A DNA stretch of 61,072 bases from Candidatus Pacearchaeota archaeon (GTDB lineage: Archaea; Nanobdellota; Nanobdellia; Pacearchaeales; GW2011-AR1): assembly GCA_016186425.1 (NCBI GenBank), contig JACPLR010000004.1, positions 1 to 61,072 of the forward strand, read 5' to 3'. The stretch's first letter is position 1. Every line of letters begins with the position of its first letter. The notes below the pieces were generated by a model, which was not told where the DNA came from, searched no databases, and saw only the letters and a list, made by a program, of their open reading frames with translations. This document shows, one piece after another, positions 15,284 through 23,662 of the stretch. Position numbers and translations under genes: made by a program.

Positions 15284-16138
15284 TTATTCTTTTGTTTCCT
15301 CTGATTTAGTTTCTGTTTGAGGAATATTAACTATAGATTCTAAAACTCTTTCATGGCTTGCAGCTTTTGCAAGCAAGAACCCAATAGTATCTTCTGAAAT
15401 ATAGTTTATTGAAACAGCAAAAGCCTTTGCTTTTGCAAAATAATTCTTTAATATATTTAGAGTCTCTTTTTTGTCAATTACAAGAGATGTGTAAATCTTA
15501 TTTGACTGAGAATCATAAGCAACCAAAGGTATAAAGCCTACTGAAAAAGGCAGGATATTTAATTTTCCCATGATATTTGTTGCAGCCTCGCTAATTGCCT
15601 GGCCTTTTTTAACAATAGTCTTTGCCTCTTTAATTTCAATCTTTCCGCTCTTAATTTCAATTTTTAATCCTAATGCTCCAAGCTCGCTTACAACAGGTCC
15701 TGCAACTAATTCTGTCGGTCCTGGCTCAATGTTAATATCCATTTCAGCAATCTGCCCAACTTTTGCTTTTACAGGGCTTTTGCTTTCTGCTAGCTTTCCT
15801 GCCAGATCAAAAGTATCCATTTGTGAGATTAAAATAGCATTGTCTTCTTTAATATGGTCTTTTAACTGATGAATCTCCTGTTTTTTTGAAAATTCTATAG
15901 CTCTTGTTGTGATATTTTTCTTGGCAACAATGAAAAATACTTCTTTTTCAAGACTTTTTTTTATTTTTTGAAATTGTTTTGTTGGCAGGCCTTTAATAGA
16001 AGCAAACATTATTGTTTTATTATTATCTACCAACTCTGCTAGTTTTTTTACCTGTTGCAATTTGTATTTTGCAGGAGCTCTCTTTGCAGCCTCTTTACTA
16101 TTTGACTTTGAATTTTTTTTGCTTGCCATTTTTATCAT
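15284..16138 (-). CDS. rpl10: Ribosomal stalk base protein uL10 (P0 type)
   Basis: Anchors L12 dimers to 23S rRNA. Conserved KYKLQQVKKLAELVDNNKTI and the GPTELVAGPVVSELGALGLK block are present. The C-terminal helical spine for L12 dimers is short (ends ESIVNIPQTETKSEETKE), and the charged LFG-type tail found in many archaeal uL10 proteins is lacking. The frame's first ATG overlaps the uL1 stop. A second ATG three codons later (MASKKNSK) is equally plausible. Confidence 0.94.
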   Translation of the reverse strand: MIKMASKKNSKSNSKEAAKRAPAKYKLQQVKKLAELVDNNKTIMFASIKGLPTKQFQKIKKSLEKEVFFIVAKKNITTRAIEFSKKQEIHQLKDHIKEDNAILISQMDTFDLAGKLAESKSPVKAKVGQIAEMDINIEPGPTELVAGPVVSELGALGLKIEIKSGKIEIKEAKTIVKKGQAISEAATNIMGKLNILPFSVGFIPLVAYDSQSNKIYTSLVIDKKETLNILKNYFAKAKAFAVSINYISEDTIGFLLAKAASHERVLESIVNIPQTETKSEETKE

Positions 16139-16752
16139 TACATCTCCACCTTTACAGGCTTTCCCATTGTTAATTTAATCATAACTGATCTTATCTGCTC
16201 TTTTTTATTTGGCAGTTCATTCAATACTGCCTGATAAATTGATTTTATATTTTCTATAATATCTCCATCTTTCATATTTTCCTTGCCGACAATAATTTTT
16301 ATAGAAGGTTCCTTTGCCTGAACCCTTGTGACATTATTTATTTTTTCAATAAGACTGCTGATATCTTTTTCATTTTCACTAACAAGTATTCCAAGTTTTG
16401 GCGACGGCATTTTTCCTGCCGGTCCTAAAACTCTTCCAAAAGTTGTAGCTACTGAGGGCATATTTGGAGCAGAAGCAATAAAAAAGTCATAGTCTTTAAT
16501 CAACTTTTTTAATTTTTTCTTGTCATTATACCTTGAGAATTCTGCTTTTGGAATTGTATTTATTAAATTTGTTTTTGATTCAATAAACCCGCATATTCTC
16601 TTGTCTTTTATTCTATGGGGCAATGTTGCAAAGAGGTTAATTGTATTCTTTTTAACATCAAATTTTTTTAGATTTATAATCAAGTCTATGCTTTGCTCAA
16701 ATTTTCTTTTCTCTTGTTTTCTAATCTCTAATAAAGCTTCTTCAAGTTTCAT
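16138..16752 (-). CDS. rpl1: Ribosomal protein uL1
   Basis: L1-stalk protein. The 204-residue sequence has KKFDVKKNTINLFATLPHRI, the central GRVLGPAGKMPSPKLGILV signature, and a KLTMGKPVKVEM C terminus. In methanogenic archaea uL1 autoregulates its operon by binding an rRNA-mimicking site in its own mRNA. I did not identify such a site here. The leader of about 100 nt ends in AAAGGAAACAAGG before the ATG. Confidence 0.96.
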   Translation of the reverse strand: MKLEEALLEIRKQEKRKFEQSIDLIINLKKFDVKKNTINLFATLPHRIKDKRICGFIESKTNLINTIPKAEFSRYNDKKKLKKLIKDYDFFIASAPNMPSVATTFGRVLGPAGKMPSPKLGILVSENEKDISSLIEKINNVTRVQAKEPSIKIIVGKENMKDGDIIENIKSIYQAVLNELPNKKEQIRSVMIKLTMGKPVKVEM

Positions 16753-16936
16753 TTTTTAACCTTGTTTCCTTTATATCTTCTACCTATGCATTATATGTTC
16801 AGAAAATGAACAATAATGATGTAGTGTGATAATAAAATTCTATAGAAATGTGGTTTAAAAATCTATTGTTTTTCTGGGATTTTTGCACAAACACTTGATA
16901 TTAAATATAAATAAGGAACATGATAAAAATAAGAAA

Positions 16937-16946
16937 GTTTAAATAT
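16937..16946 (+). promoter_or_regulatory. TATA box for the 116-aa membrane protein
   Basis: GTTTAAATAT about 25 nt upstream of the ATG at 16967, consistent with a leaderless message. Confidence 0.5.
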
Positions 16947-16966
16947 TAATATCTTTCTTAGATTTT

Positions 16967-17317
16967 ATGGAAAATGCAGAAAAACCAGTTAAGAGAAGAT
17001 TTAATCTAACTTCGATTCTTGTAGGGGTAGCTATAGGTATTGTAGGCACAAATATTGGGAGCTATGTGTCTACATATAAACTAGAACAACCTAAAGTAAC
17101 AAAAACTATCTATCAAGATTATCAAGTTCAAATTAATAAATATCCATACAGAACTGTCGTAATAATGGAAAATACTAAAACTCCAGTTAAAATTCATGGA
17201 GAAGATCGGGGTAATAATGGTTCAATAGATTTTGCTGAGAATATTATGGGTTTTCCTGGCACAGGTTCTGATCAAAAAGTTTTACAAGAAACTTATGATG
17301 CCCTAAGGAAAAAGTAA
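16967..17317 (+). CDS. Single-pass membrane protein of unknown function (116 aa)
   Basis: Basic cytoplasmic N terminus (EKPVKRRFN), one transmembrane helix (TSILVGVAIGIVGTNIGSYV, residues 15-34), then an extracytoplasmic domain with a YQVQINKYPYRTVVIME strand and a helical C terminus. No known family recognised. Convergent with the cupin gene, 2 nt apart. Confidence 0.8.
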   Translation: MENAEKPVKRRFNLTSILVGVAIGIVGTNIGSYVSTYKLEQPKVTKTIYQDYQVQINKYPYRTVVIMENTKTPVKIHGEDRGNNGSIDFAENIMGFPGTGSDQKVLQETYDALRKK

Positions 17318-17319
17318 TT

Positions 17320-17724
17320 TTATTTAAACGCTTCATAAGGTGATACAAATATATCTGCTACAAAAATACCTTCTCCAGATAATACATTTGCACTATGTCT
17401 TAATCCTTTGGGAATATAGACACTTGCGGGAGACTTAACAATATAAACTTCATCTTCTATTTGTATACGATAAACTAACTTTCCTCTTTCAGATAGAATT
17501 AAATTTATCTCATCATATTTATGCTTATGTAATTCTGTGTAATTTCTAAATTTTTTAGGAATCTTTTTAATAATATGGGCGGTAATTTTAACACCTTTCT
17601 GGTTTATTTTTCTTTTTTCAAACATCTCCCATCTTTTTAATGGCGCCTTTTCTTTATTATGGAAGGCTACATTTTGTAGTGGTTTTGCAACCCCTTTATT
17701 TATTAAATATGAATATTTTTTCAT
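17320..17724 (-). CDS. Cupin-domain protein (134 aa)
   Basis: The N-terminal 50 residues are of unknown fold. The C-terminal cupin barrel shows the first metal-binding motif HKHKYDEINLIL and the second IPKGLRHSANVL. The histidines and glutamate expected to hold a metal are present. Small cupins include isomerases, dioxygenases and binding proteins, and the substrate cannot be inferred. It lies 4 nt after the winged-helix gene, so the two are probably one operon. Confidence 0.75.
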   Translation of the reverse strand: MKKYSYLINKGVAKPLQNVAFHNKEKAPLKRWEMFEKRKINQKGVKITAHIIKKIPKKFRNYTELHKHKYDEINLILSERGKLVYRIQIEDEVYIVKSPASVYIPKGLRHSANVLSGEGIFVADIFVSPYEAFK

Positions 17725-17728
17725 TTTT

Positions 17729-18178
17729 CTAATTTTTTTCCAGTTCCTTCAAATATTCCTTAACTCTTTCTATGCTTGGCTGGACAAGAAGTTTTTCAAT
17801 TTTCTGCTCAAATAAAGTATGCAATGGCTCAAATTCAGAAATATAATACAAGTTATTCTGCTTGTCGATTATCATTATATCTCTAAGTCTTTTTAACTGT
17901 CTCCTTATATTGCTTTCCGCAATTCCTTTTAACTCTAAATTATGGCTTTTTCTTAGCTCTTCAACTTTCTCTTTTACTTGATCAGAATTCAGCTTATTTT
18001 TCTTCTCTCTTTCATTTATCAGCACCATTAGCACATCAACAACAACATCTCTTGAATCTCCGGGTTGCAATAAACCAAGAGATAGGCAGATTTTCTTAAC
18101 AAGCTGCCTTTTATCAATATTATACGGCTTTTCGTATTTTCTTAAAATAATTTCGCTTAACGGAATATCTTTTGCCAT
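17729..18178 (-). CDS. Putative winged-helix DNA-binding regulator (149 aa)
   Basis: All-alpha N-terminal part (LILRKYEKPYNIDKRQLVKKICLSLGLL), then a helix-turn-helix-like segment with KGIAESNIRRQLKRLRDIMIIDKQNNLYYISEF, resembling the recognition helix and wing of archaeal winged-helix regulators. Divergent from the CARF-like gene at 18363 across a shared 180-nt region that contains a CCTTGG hairpin array. Function inferred from fold pattern only. Confidence 0.65.
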   Translation of the reverse strand: MAKDIPLSEIILRKYEKPYNIDKRQLVKKICLSLGLLQPGDSRDVVVDVLMVLINEREKKNKLNSDQVKEKVEELRKSHNLELKGIAESNIRRQLKRLRDIMIIDKQNNLYYISEFEPLHTLFEQKIEKLLVQPSIERVKEYLKELEKN

Positions 18179-18249
18179 TATTAGTATATAGTTTAATAGA
18201 TATAAAACCTTATAAATATAATCATTCAGTTAAATATATGAATATTTTG

Positions 18250-18362
18250 AAAAGGAGAGTTCATAAAGAGAAACCTTGGTTATTTAAGGAAGTTATTATA
18301 GAAGAAAACTTGGTGTCTTCTATGTTTGATAAAGAAAACCTTGGTTGTCTTTATTTTTTATA
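18250..18362 (+). repeat. CCTTGG hairpin element, three units, in front of the CARF-like gene
   Basis: Unit 1 (18250-18285) carries GGAGAGTTCATAAAGAG and CCTTGG without the 3' arm. Unit 2 has a full hairpin at 18298-18323 (ATAGAAGA/TCTTCTAT). Unit 3 has a full hairpin at 18329-18354 (ATAAAGA/TCTTTAT) followed by a T-run and then ATG at 18363. Three different arm subtypes are therefore present side by side. Confidence 0.85.
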
Positions 18363-18713
18363 ATGGAATTGGTAGCATTATTAAGCTCTGGAAAAGGAAC
18401 ATGGGCTCAGGTCTCTGGCTTGATTAAATATGGTGAATGGGATAAGATAATTGTTATTGGCGGAGATTTTGCCAAGGAATTTAAGGCAGATAAAAAATTT
18501 GAATTTATAAAAATTAATCAGGATAGCAAGCTTCTTGAACTAAAAAAAGAAATTTCCGATAAGCTAAAAGGAAAAATAAATGGCACTGAGGCAGCATTAA
18601 GCATTGCTTCTGGAGATGGCAAGGAACATATGGCTTTGATTTCAGCATTATTATCTTTGCCTGTAGGAGTTAGATTCGTTGCTTTAACCAAAGACGGAAT
18701 AGTTTATCTGTAA
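18363..18713 (+). CDS. Small CARF/Rossmann-like protein (116 aa)
   Basis: I start at 18363 (MELVALLSSGKGTWAQVSGL), because earlier start codons fall inside the hairpin element. The fold pattern is Rossmann-like: an N-terminal strand with LSSGKGTW, strand KIIVIGG, and a C-terminal IASGDGKEHMALISALLSLP followed by a final strand. The G-D-G-K-x-x-M-A-L motif after a strand recalls the ligand loop of CARF domains, but no effector domain is attached. No CRISPR array is in the window. Assignment is tentative. Confidence 0.6.
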   Translation: MELVALLSSGKGTWAQVSGLIKYGEWDKIIVIGGDFAKEFKADKKFEFIKINQDSKLLELKKEISDKLKGKINGTEAALSIASGDGKEHMALISALLSLPVGVRFVALTKDGIVYL

Positions 18714-18839
18714 AATAATATATTAAAGTAAAAATAAAATAATAAAAATAGAATAAGAAAGTTAAATTATAAAATAAAAAAATAAAAATCACTTAGAATA
18801 TTTATCTCTTTTTTTTCTTTTTTGCCATTGTTTAGTTTT

Positions 18840-18868
18840 AGACTGTTTTGCCAGTCTTCCTCTTTTTT
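18840..18868 (+). terminator. Hairpin followed by T-tract
   Basis: AGACTG (18840-18845) pairs with CAGTCT (18852-18857) around TTTTGC, followed by TCCTCTTTTTT. It lies 127 nt after the CARF-like gene and could end its transcript. Confidence 0.35.
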
Positions 18869-19046
18869 AATTTATTATATTAATCAGTAAATATGATTTA
18901 TATACCTTTCTATTTTTATAAATTTCTATGAAAAATAAATATTTTAGAAGTTTAATTTACAAAAAATAAATGGATAATTAAGGAGATTATATTAAAATTT
19001 TATTATTATAATTTAACCATATAATAAATCAATACTAAATCATGCC

Positions 19047-19088
19047 AAATTTTTCTTTAATGAAAAATTTTTATTGTAGTGATTCAAG
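19047..19088 (-). repeat. AAATTTTTC/GAAAAATTT intergenic palindrome (minus orientation)
   Basis: Read on the minus strand it starts CTTGAATCACTACAATAA and continues into arms at 19062-19070 and 19047-19055. It matches the copy at 11834-11880 closely in the opposite direction. Confidence 0.75.
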
Positions 19089-19188
19089 ATTTTTTTGAAA
19101 TAATGTAATATTTCTTCCTAATTTTTACGTTATAACTACTAGTTTTAAAATATTTTTATTTATGTCCATTGGAAATTTATATCATAAG

Positions 19189-20616
19189 TTAAAAAGTTGA
19201 GAAAAACCAGAATATCATTATCACTCCCAATGCAAGAAGAAGAATCCATGTAACAAACTTAAATGCTTTTTGTGCTTTATCATCTGATTTTGTAAAGTGC
19301 AGCACAGTTAGGTAAAATACTCTTCCTCCGTCGAATAATCCCAATGGAAGCATATTAACAAGGGCAACACTAATATTAATAAAAATCATCCACCATAACA
19401 AATCATAAATAAAATCTGTTAAATCTGTATTAAATCTGCTTTCATAATAAGTTCCAGGCTCTTTAATTATATTCAGAACATAATATATTTTTCCTTTTAT
19501 TCCGCTTGTGCTCGGATTTAATAGTAACACTCCAATAGCTGGTTCTCCCCTCTGGTTTTGTACAAGAGTTAAACTATATTCTTTTATAACTTTATTTTGA
19601 TCTTTAGTTTTTATAGTTATTTTATCTCCTGGCTTATATTTTAGAAGTTCCTCTCTAAAATCAGCTATATTGCTTATCTTTTGCCCGTTAAATTCAATAA
19701 TTGCCCCGCTTAATCCCGCGTTTACTGCAGGAAGATCATCATAAACCCTTACAATAGAATCAATTTTATCAATATTTGCTGCAAAAAAAACATTATTCAA
19801 AAGATAACTTTTATGGCCAATATATATTTTTGTCAGGTTATTCTCGTTTGTTGTATTCAAATTTGCCAATATCCCTTGTGAATTTAGATTACTAACTTCT
19901 TTTCCATTTACCATAGTTACTTGAGACAAATTAATATCTGAAAATGGATATGCATTGAATATAGCTCCTGAAGGCACAAAGACCAGGTAAGAAAAAATAA
20001 AGAAAATAAATACAAATAAGATAGCAACTATTACATTTGCAAAAGTTCCAGCGGATAAAACAGCTAGTTGCTCTTTTATTGATTTTTTTTGCATTTGCTT
20101 TTCATCTGGCTCAACAAATGCTGCTAAAAAAGGGCCAAGAAAGCCAAATCCTGTTGATTTTACCTTAATTTTATGAAACCTTGCAAATATTCCGTGAGCA
20201 AATTCATGGCTTATTGCAACAACTGCTAATATTACAATCCAGTATGTAAAATAAAATGGCGGAAGAAAGTCAAGCTTGAAAATTTCCGGCAGATAAGGAA
20301 CAAGAGGTATTACGGGAGGCACTTTTACAGTTCTAACAATGCTAGGATATTTAATGTATATATAGACAATCTGAAAAAATAAAAAAAGCATAACTGCCAT
20401 AAGGGTATATCCACAGGCAATAGACACGTATTGCAACCAGTTAAGAGATTTTTTATATTTGACGCTAACTTTGTCAATAGCCATCATGCCAAATTTAGTT
20501 CTGTATAAATATAAAAGCCCCTCTCTCTTTAGGTTATGCTTTCTTGTATAAAGAAACCAAGCTACAAATGATGTGAATACTACTAAAAAAACTATATCGT
20601 ATAATAAAAAACTCAT
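19189..20616 (-). CDS. Site-2 protease family intramembrane zinc metalloprotease with PDZ domain
   Basis: Peptidase M50 family, 475 residues. The zinc motif is H137-E138-x-x-H141 in ISHEFAHG, and the second zinc ligand motif NMLPLGLFDGG lies in a late transmembrane segment near residue 430. A PDZ-like domain lies between (DDLPAVNAGLSGAIIEFNGQ and IADFREELLKYKPGDKITI). About six membrane helices. It likely cleaves membrane-bound regulators or signal-peptide remnants. It follows eL40 with an intercistronic hairpin between them. Confidence 0.93.
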   Translation of the reverse strand: MSFLLYDIVFLVVFTSFVAWFLYTRKHNLKREGLLYLYRTKFGMMAIDKVSVKYKKSLNWLQYVSIACGYTLMAVMLFLFFQIVYIYIKYPSIVRTVKVPPVIPLVPYLPEIFKLDFLPPFYFTYWIVILAVVAISHEFAHGIFARFHKIKVKSTGFGFLGPFLAAFVEPDEKQMQKKSIKEQLAVLSAGTFANVIVAILFVFIFFIFSYLVFVPSGAIFNAYPFSDINLSQVTMVNGKEVSNLNSQGILANLNTTNENNLTKIYIGHKSYLLNNVFFAANIDKIDSIVRVYDDLPAVNAGLSGAIIEFNGQKISNIADFREELLKYKPGDKITIKTKDQNKVIKEYSLTLVQNQRGEPAIGVLLLNPSTSGIKGKIYYVLNIIKEPGTYYESRFNTDLTDFIYDLLWWMIFINISVALVNMLPLGLFDGGRVFYLTVLHFTKSDDKAQKAFKFVTWILLLALGVIMIFWFFSTF

Positions 20617-20640
20617 TTTATTAGGTTAAATTAATTTTGG

Positions 20641-20665
20641 GAACCTTTTTGTTTCTAACAGGTTC
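20641..20665 (-). repeat. Intercistronic hairpin GAACCT/AGGTTC between eL40 and the site-2 protease
   Basis: Arms GAACCT (20641-20646) and AGGTTC (20660-20665). On the mRNA strand it is followed by CCCAAAAT and then about 20 nt to the protease ATG, exactly the arrangement seen before uL4 and uL22. Confidence 0.7.
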
Positions 20666-20715
20666 ATTTTTATCTGTCTTATTAAAGTAGGTTATTTTAT
20701 AAAAGTTTGGAAAGA

Positions 20716-20880
20716 TTACTTCTCTTTCTTAATTGCTCTAAATGCTTTTTTTCTGCACCTTCTACATCTTACTTTGCCTTCCAATATTTTTTTCGGCTCG
20801 ACTTTAATTCTTGCTCCGCAGTTTTTGCATAAAAAAACATTCTTGAAAAGCCTGTTTTGTGCTGCTGGTAATTTTGCCAT
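20716..20880 (-). CDS. rpl40e: Ribosomal protein eL40
   Basis: A 54-residue zinc-ribbon ribosomal protein, MAKLPAAQNRLFKNVFLCKN onwards. Four cysteines (18, 21, 39, 42) form the zinc site, with GARIKVEPKKILEGKVRCRR between. Homologues occur in archaea and, as a ubiquitin fusion, in eukaryotes. First gene of a two-gene unit with the site-2 protease. Confidence 0.93.
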   Translation of the reverse strand: MAKLPAAQNRLFKNVFLCKNCGARIKVEPKKILEGKVRCRRCRKKAFRAIKKEK

Positions 20881-21081
20881 TTTTTGTTTTTATATGTTTA
20901 TTTCGTTTATGAATATGCCAATATAATTGTTAATTAATAGTTTATCAGTAACTTTCTCATTTAAATTAGGTAAAGATATGGTGTGTTTAGCCGAATATAA
21001 ATAATTTCTTTTTAGTTTTATTATTTTAAATAAGTTCATTTTATCTTTTAAAATTTTTATATCTTTATTTTGTTTAAGAGA

Positions 21082-21477
21082 TTAAAGTATTCTTTTAATT
21101 ACCTTAACATTCTCAATAACCCAATATTCTACTTGTATTCCTTCTTTTAAACCATCTGTTACTTCAAGTTCTATAGGTTTTAGAAGATCTATTGTTTCAA
21201 AACTTTCTAGATCCATTACATTAACATTTTTCTCTCCAACTGATAAAACCTGTGCTTTTCTTTTTTCAATCATTGGGACTTCAAATCTTTCATGACCCGG
21301 GCAGGCCATTACTCTTTTCTTGCCGTCGACAATTCCAACAGCTTCTAATCTAACTTTAGACGCCCCGTGTTTTCCTGTCTTGCTAATATCAATACTTTTT
21401 ACAACACAAGCCTCTCCTTCAATCATTATTGTTGTTCCAATTCTTACAGCAGTAGCATCAATTAATTTATAAGCCAT
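21082..21477 (-). CDS. Translation factor aIF5A
   Basis: Relieves ribosome stalling after hypusination or deoxyhypusination. The modified lysine is K36 in SKTGKHGASK, inside the N-terminal SH3-like domain, followed by the OB-fold C-terminal domain. I take MAYKLIDATAVRIG (ATG at 21477) as the start rather than an ATG three codons earlier, because the archaeal family normally begins there. Divergent from the FKBP gene. Confidence 0.95.
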   Translation of the reverse strand: MAYKLIDATAVRIGTTIMIEGEACVVKSIDISKTGKHGASKVRLEAVGIVDGKKRVMACPGHERFEVPMIEKRKAQVLSVGEKNVNVMDLESFETIDLLKPIELEVTDGLKEGIQVEYWVIENVKVIKRIL

Positions 21478-21537
21478 TATAAGCAAGAGAAAAATAGATT
21501 TATAAATCTTGGGTTTTATCAGATGTTGGTGTGAGTT

Positions 21538-22239
21538 ATGTCAAACAATAATTTAATTACAGAGAAGAACAATTTTGTTGAGCTGGAATTTATAGGCAGA
21601 GTAAAAGACGGAGAAGTTTTTGATACAAATATAAATGAAGAAGCTAAAAAAATAGGCTTGGAAATAGAAAATAAACCATTTATTGTTTGTATTGGGCAAA
21701 AAATGGTTATTGAAGGGTTAGATAATGCTTTAGAAGATAAAGAGGTAAATAAAAAATATTCTATTGAATTGCAGCCAGAAGAAGCATTTGGTGAGAGAAA
21801 TCCAAGTTTAATAAAATTGATGCCGATAAAATTATTCAAGGAAAAAAATATGAATGTTTATCCGGGATTAACTCTGTCGTTTGACAATATGATTGCAAAA
21901 GTAATTAGTGTTTCCGGAGGAAGAGTTTTAGTTGATTTTAACAATCCGGTAGCAGGAAAGGTAGTGATATATGAATTTACAATAAAAAGAAAAATAGAAG
22001 AGGTTAATGAAAAAATTAATGCGATTATTGATTATTTTCTAAGAAATAAGTTTGAATTTGAAATAAAAAATGATGAAAAAAAAGCAGTAATAATGTGTGA
22101 GAAAATGTTTGAATCTGTAATTCAAATGCTTAATAATCAGTTCAAGGATATTCTGGGATTGGAAATGGTTGTTAGTGAGAAAAAAGAGGAAACAGAAGAG
22201 AAAAAGGCAGAGAATAAAAGTGAGAATATTAAAAATTAA
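21538..22239 (+). CDS. FKBP-type peptidyl-prolyl isomerase (SlyD-like) with C-terminal extension
   Basis: The FKBP domain opens with NFVELEFIGRVKDGEVFDTN and continues MVIEGLDNALEDKEVNKKYS and LQPEEAFGERNPSLI. An insert-in-flap domain follows (LTLSFDNMIAKVISVSGGRVLVDFNNPVAGK), which gives chaperone activity in this family. Residues about 155-233 form an additional helical, then Lys/Glu-rich tail. Cytosolic. Divergent from aIF5A across 51 nt. Confidence 0.92.
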   Translation: MSNNNLITEKNNFVELEFIGRVKDGEVFDTNINEEAKKIGLEIENKPFIVCIGQKMVIEGLDNALEDKEVNKKYSIELQPEEAFGERNPSLIKLMPIKLFKEKNMNVYPGLTLSFDNMIAKVISVSGGRVLVDFNNPVAGKVVIYEFTIKRKIEEVNEKINAIIDYFLRNKFEFEIKNDEKKAVIMCEKMFESVIQMLNNQFKDILGLEMVVSEKKEETEEKKAENKSENIKN

Positions 22240-22282
22240 ATGTAAAAATAAAGAGATTATCTTTAAGTAATAAATAAGGTTA

Positions 22283-22304
22283 AAATTTTTCTTGAGAAAA
22301 ATTT
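22283..22304. repeat. AAATTTTTC/GAAAAATTT intergenic palindrome
   Basis: Arms at 22283-22291 and 22296-22304, followed by ATTATGGTGTTATTTCAGAA, the second motif that accompanies several copies. It lies in the FKBP-FtsZ intergenic region. Confidence 0.65.
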
Positions 22305-22425
22305 ATTATGGTGTTATTTCAGAATTATTTAAATATTAAGATTAATTATAGACATTATGTAAGTTTAACATAAAATTTTCATCTTTTATCAACCCAAGTT
22401 TTGTTGCTAAAATACCACAACAAAC

Positions 22426-22433
22426 CTTATAAA
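22426..22433 (+). promoter_or_regulatory. TATA box for ftsZ
   Basis: CTTATAAA centred about 26 nt before the ATG at 22455, so the ftsZ message should be nearly leaderless. Confidence 0.6.
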
Positions 22434-22454
22434 TCAATTTCTTGTCTTTAAATT

Positions 22455-23567
22455 ATGGCTGCAGTCATTCAAAAAGTTGGTGAGGGTTACTCTGGAGAAG
22501 TTGACCCGGAATTGCTCGAGATTGATCGCGAATTAGAAGAGCTTCTTAAAAAGCAGACAGCTAAAATTAAAGTCATTGGCGTCGGTGGTGGAGGGAATAA
22601 TACTTTGTCAAGGATCCATGAGATAGGTGTTAAAGGCGGTGAAATGATAGCGGTTAATACAGATGCTCAAGATTTACTTTATACTAATGCGGACAAAAAA
22701 ATTCTTATAGGCAAAGAATTAACTCGTGGGATGGGTGCTGGAAGTAATCCTCAAATTGGTGAGGAAGCTGCTAAAGAAACAGAGCATGAGATAAAAAAGA
22801 GGCTAGAAAATTCTGATATGGTATTTATTACATGCGGGTTAGGAGGAGGGACTGGAACAGGTGCAGCCCCTGTAATAGCAGATCTTGCAAAAAGAGCAGG
22901 AGCTTTAGTTATAGGTGTTGTAACAATGCCGTTTACAATTGAAGGGGCAAAAAGAATCGAGAACGCAGTTAATGGCTTGGAAAAAATGGAAAGCATTGTT
23001 GATACTTTGATAGTTATTCCTAACGACAAGCTTCTTGAAATTGTTCCAGACTTGCCATTGCAGACGGCATTTAAAGTTGCTGATGAAATTTTAACTAATG
23101 CAGTTAAAGGAGTTGCAGAGCTGGTTACTAAAGCCGGGTTAGTTAATCTGGATTTTGCAGATGTTAAGACTATTATGTCTAATGGAGGAGTTTCTTTAAT
23201 TGGAGTTGGCGAATCTGACTCTGCCCAGAGAGCTTATGAATCTGTTGAAAGAGCTTTGAATAATCCATTATTAGATGTAGATATTTCAAATGCTACAGGA
23301 GCTTTAGTAAATATTATCGGTGGTCCTGATTTAAGTCTTGAAGAATCAAAAGTAGTTATAGAAGAAATTGGAAAGCATTTAGGAGATAGTGCAAGGTTAA
23401 TATGGGGAGCGCAAATTTCTCCAGATATGGAAAAAACAATGAGAGTTATGGTTATTGTTACAGGAGTAAGAAGCCCCCAAATTCTTGGAAGCGAAGTCAA
23501 ACAGACAAAAGAAGAGAAAGTTCAAGGAGAGCTCTCAAATGAGCTTGGGATAAAATTTTTCCGATAA
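22455..23567 (+). CDS. ftsZ: Cell division GTPase FtsZ
   Basis: Tubulin-family ring protein of 370 residues. The N-terminal nucleotide loop GVGGGGNNTLSR lies near residue 43 and the GTP signature GGGTGTGAAP near residue 130. The T7 synergy loop region follows as NLDFADVKTIMSNGGVSLIG. A C-terminal tail EQ-poor but ending NELGIKFFR may be the peptide that binds partners such as SepF, whose gene is 4.7 kb downstream on the same strand. Full length. Confidence 0.97.
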   Translation: MAAVIQKVGEGYSGEVDPELLEIDRELEELLKKQTAKIKVIGVGGGGNNTLSRIHEIGVKGGEMIAVNTDAQDLLYTNADKKILIGKELTRGMGAGSNPQIGEEAAKETEHEIKKRLENSDMVFITCGLGGGTGTGAAPVIADLAKRAGALVIGVVTMPFTIEGAKRIENAVNGLEKMESIVDTLIVIPNDKLLEIVPDLPLQTAFKVADEILTNAVKGVAELVTKAGLVNLDFADVKTIMSNGGVSLIGVGESDSAQRAYESVERALNNPLLDVDISNATGALVNIIGGPDLSLEESKVVIEEIGKHLGDSARLIWGAQISPDMEKTMRVMVIVTGVRSPQILGSEVKQTKEEKVQGELSNELGIKFFR

Positions 23568-23632
23568 TTTCTTAAAAATCAGTAAAACTTTTCTCGTCGG
23601 CAAATTATTAAATTTTTTTCAAAAGGAAAAGC

Positions 23633-23643
23633 CTTTTAAATAG
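23633..23643 (+). promoter_or_regulatory. TATA box for the arginine decarboxylase gene
   Basis: CTTTTAAATAG about 25 nt upstream of the ATG at 23663, giving a leaderless transcript. Confidence 0.6.
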
Positions 23644-23662
23644 TTTTTTATTAATTTAAAAC

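Larger units (their letters stand above)
18714..19188. other. Gene-free A/T-rich region
   Basis: No supportable gene. It contains a terminator-like hairpin at 18840-18857 and one AAATTTTTC palindrome at 19047-19070. The rest is low-complexity A/T sequence. A short Met-Ala-poly-Lys frame on the minus strand near 18820 is not credible. Confidence 0.6.

Noticed and set aside
18810-18875. Tiny minus-strand Met-Ala-poly-Lys frame near the T-rich hairpin
   Set aside because: Only eight codons of low-complexity lysine in an A/T-rich gap; more likely part of a terminator-like region.
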